A DNA stretch of 15,045 nucleotides. It comes from Bog-950 sp964493695 (lineage in GTDB: Bacteria > Bacteroidota > Bacteroidia > Chitinophagales > LD1). Every line of letters begins with the position of its first letter. The first letter of the stretch is position 1. The translations under genes and the position numbers were made by a program. The stretch spans positions 1 through 15,045 of the forward strand of contig CAZBPG010000094.1 in NCBI GenBank assembly GCA_964493695.1, in the 5' to 3' direction. Shown here piece after piece: positions 15,035-15,045 of this stretch. Below the pieces are notes generated by a model that was not told the origin of the DNA, did not search any database, and saw nothing but the letters and a program-made list of their open reading frames with translations.

Positions 15035-15045
15035 AGAGGAAGAGC

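Overview
The window looks like chromosomal DNA of a Bacteroidota (Bacteroidetes) bacterium. The evidence is a giant SprB-like cell-surface adhesin with a type B C-terminal sorting domain of the type IX secretion system (T9SS, a Bacteroidota system), Bacteroidota-style candidate promoters (TTG, then TAnnTTT), starts without clear Shine-Dalgarno sequences, and AT-rich intergenic DNA holding GC-rich hairpin repeats.

Layout: 1-347 is an upstream region with hairpin repeats, three DnaA-box-like 9-mers and a candidate promoter. 348-3719 (+) encodes a B12-dependent class II ribonucleotide reductase. 3836-5047 (+) encodes QueA of queuosine tRNA modification, and its ATG lies 10 bp after an intrinsic-terminator-like hairpin. 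A hairpin at 5050-5076 serves the convergent ends of queA and the adhesin. 5104-12840 (-) is the 2578-residue adhesin: signal peptide, head module 1, nine SprB-like repeats, head module 2, about fourteen more repeats, and a T9SS type B tail. A 160-bp divergent region separates it from 13001-13678 (+), a TPR lipoprotein, and 13681-14181 (+), a four-helix membrane protein 2 bp further on. The right end (14182-15045) is a decayed locus. A frameshifted, truncated IS5-like transposase abuts the last 35 codons of a second T9SS type B cargo gene, followed by a strong terminator.

The first two genes are housekeeping: dNTP supply for DNA synthesis and tRNA modification. The adhesin is an accessory surface protein, probably exported by a T9SS encoded elsewhere, because no PorP/SprF-like partner is visible here. 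The lipoprotein and membrane protein pair is envelope-associated and of unknown role. I found no fully new system. The observations most worth checking are the two-headed adhesin with two differently organised repeat arrays, the IS/T9SS-tail junction, the DnaA-box-like cluster before the reductase gene, and the hairpin at the start of queA.
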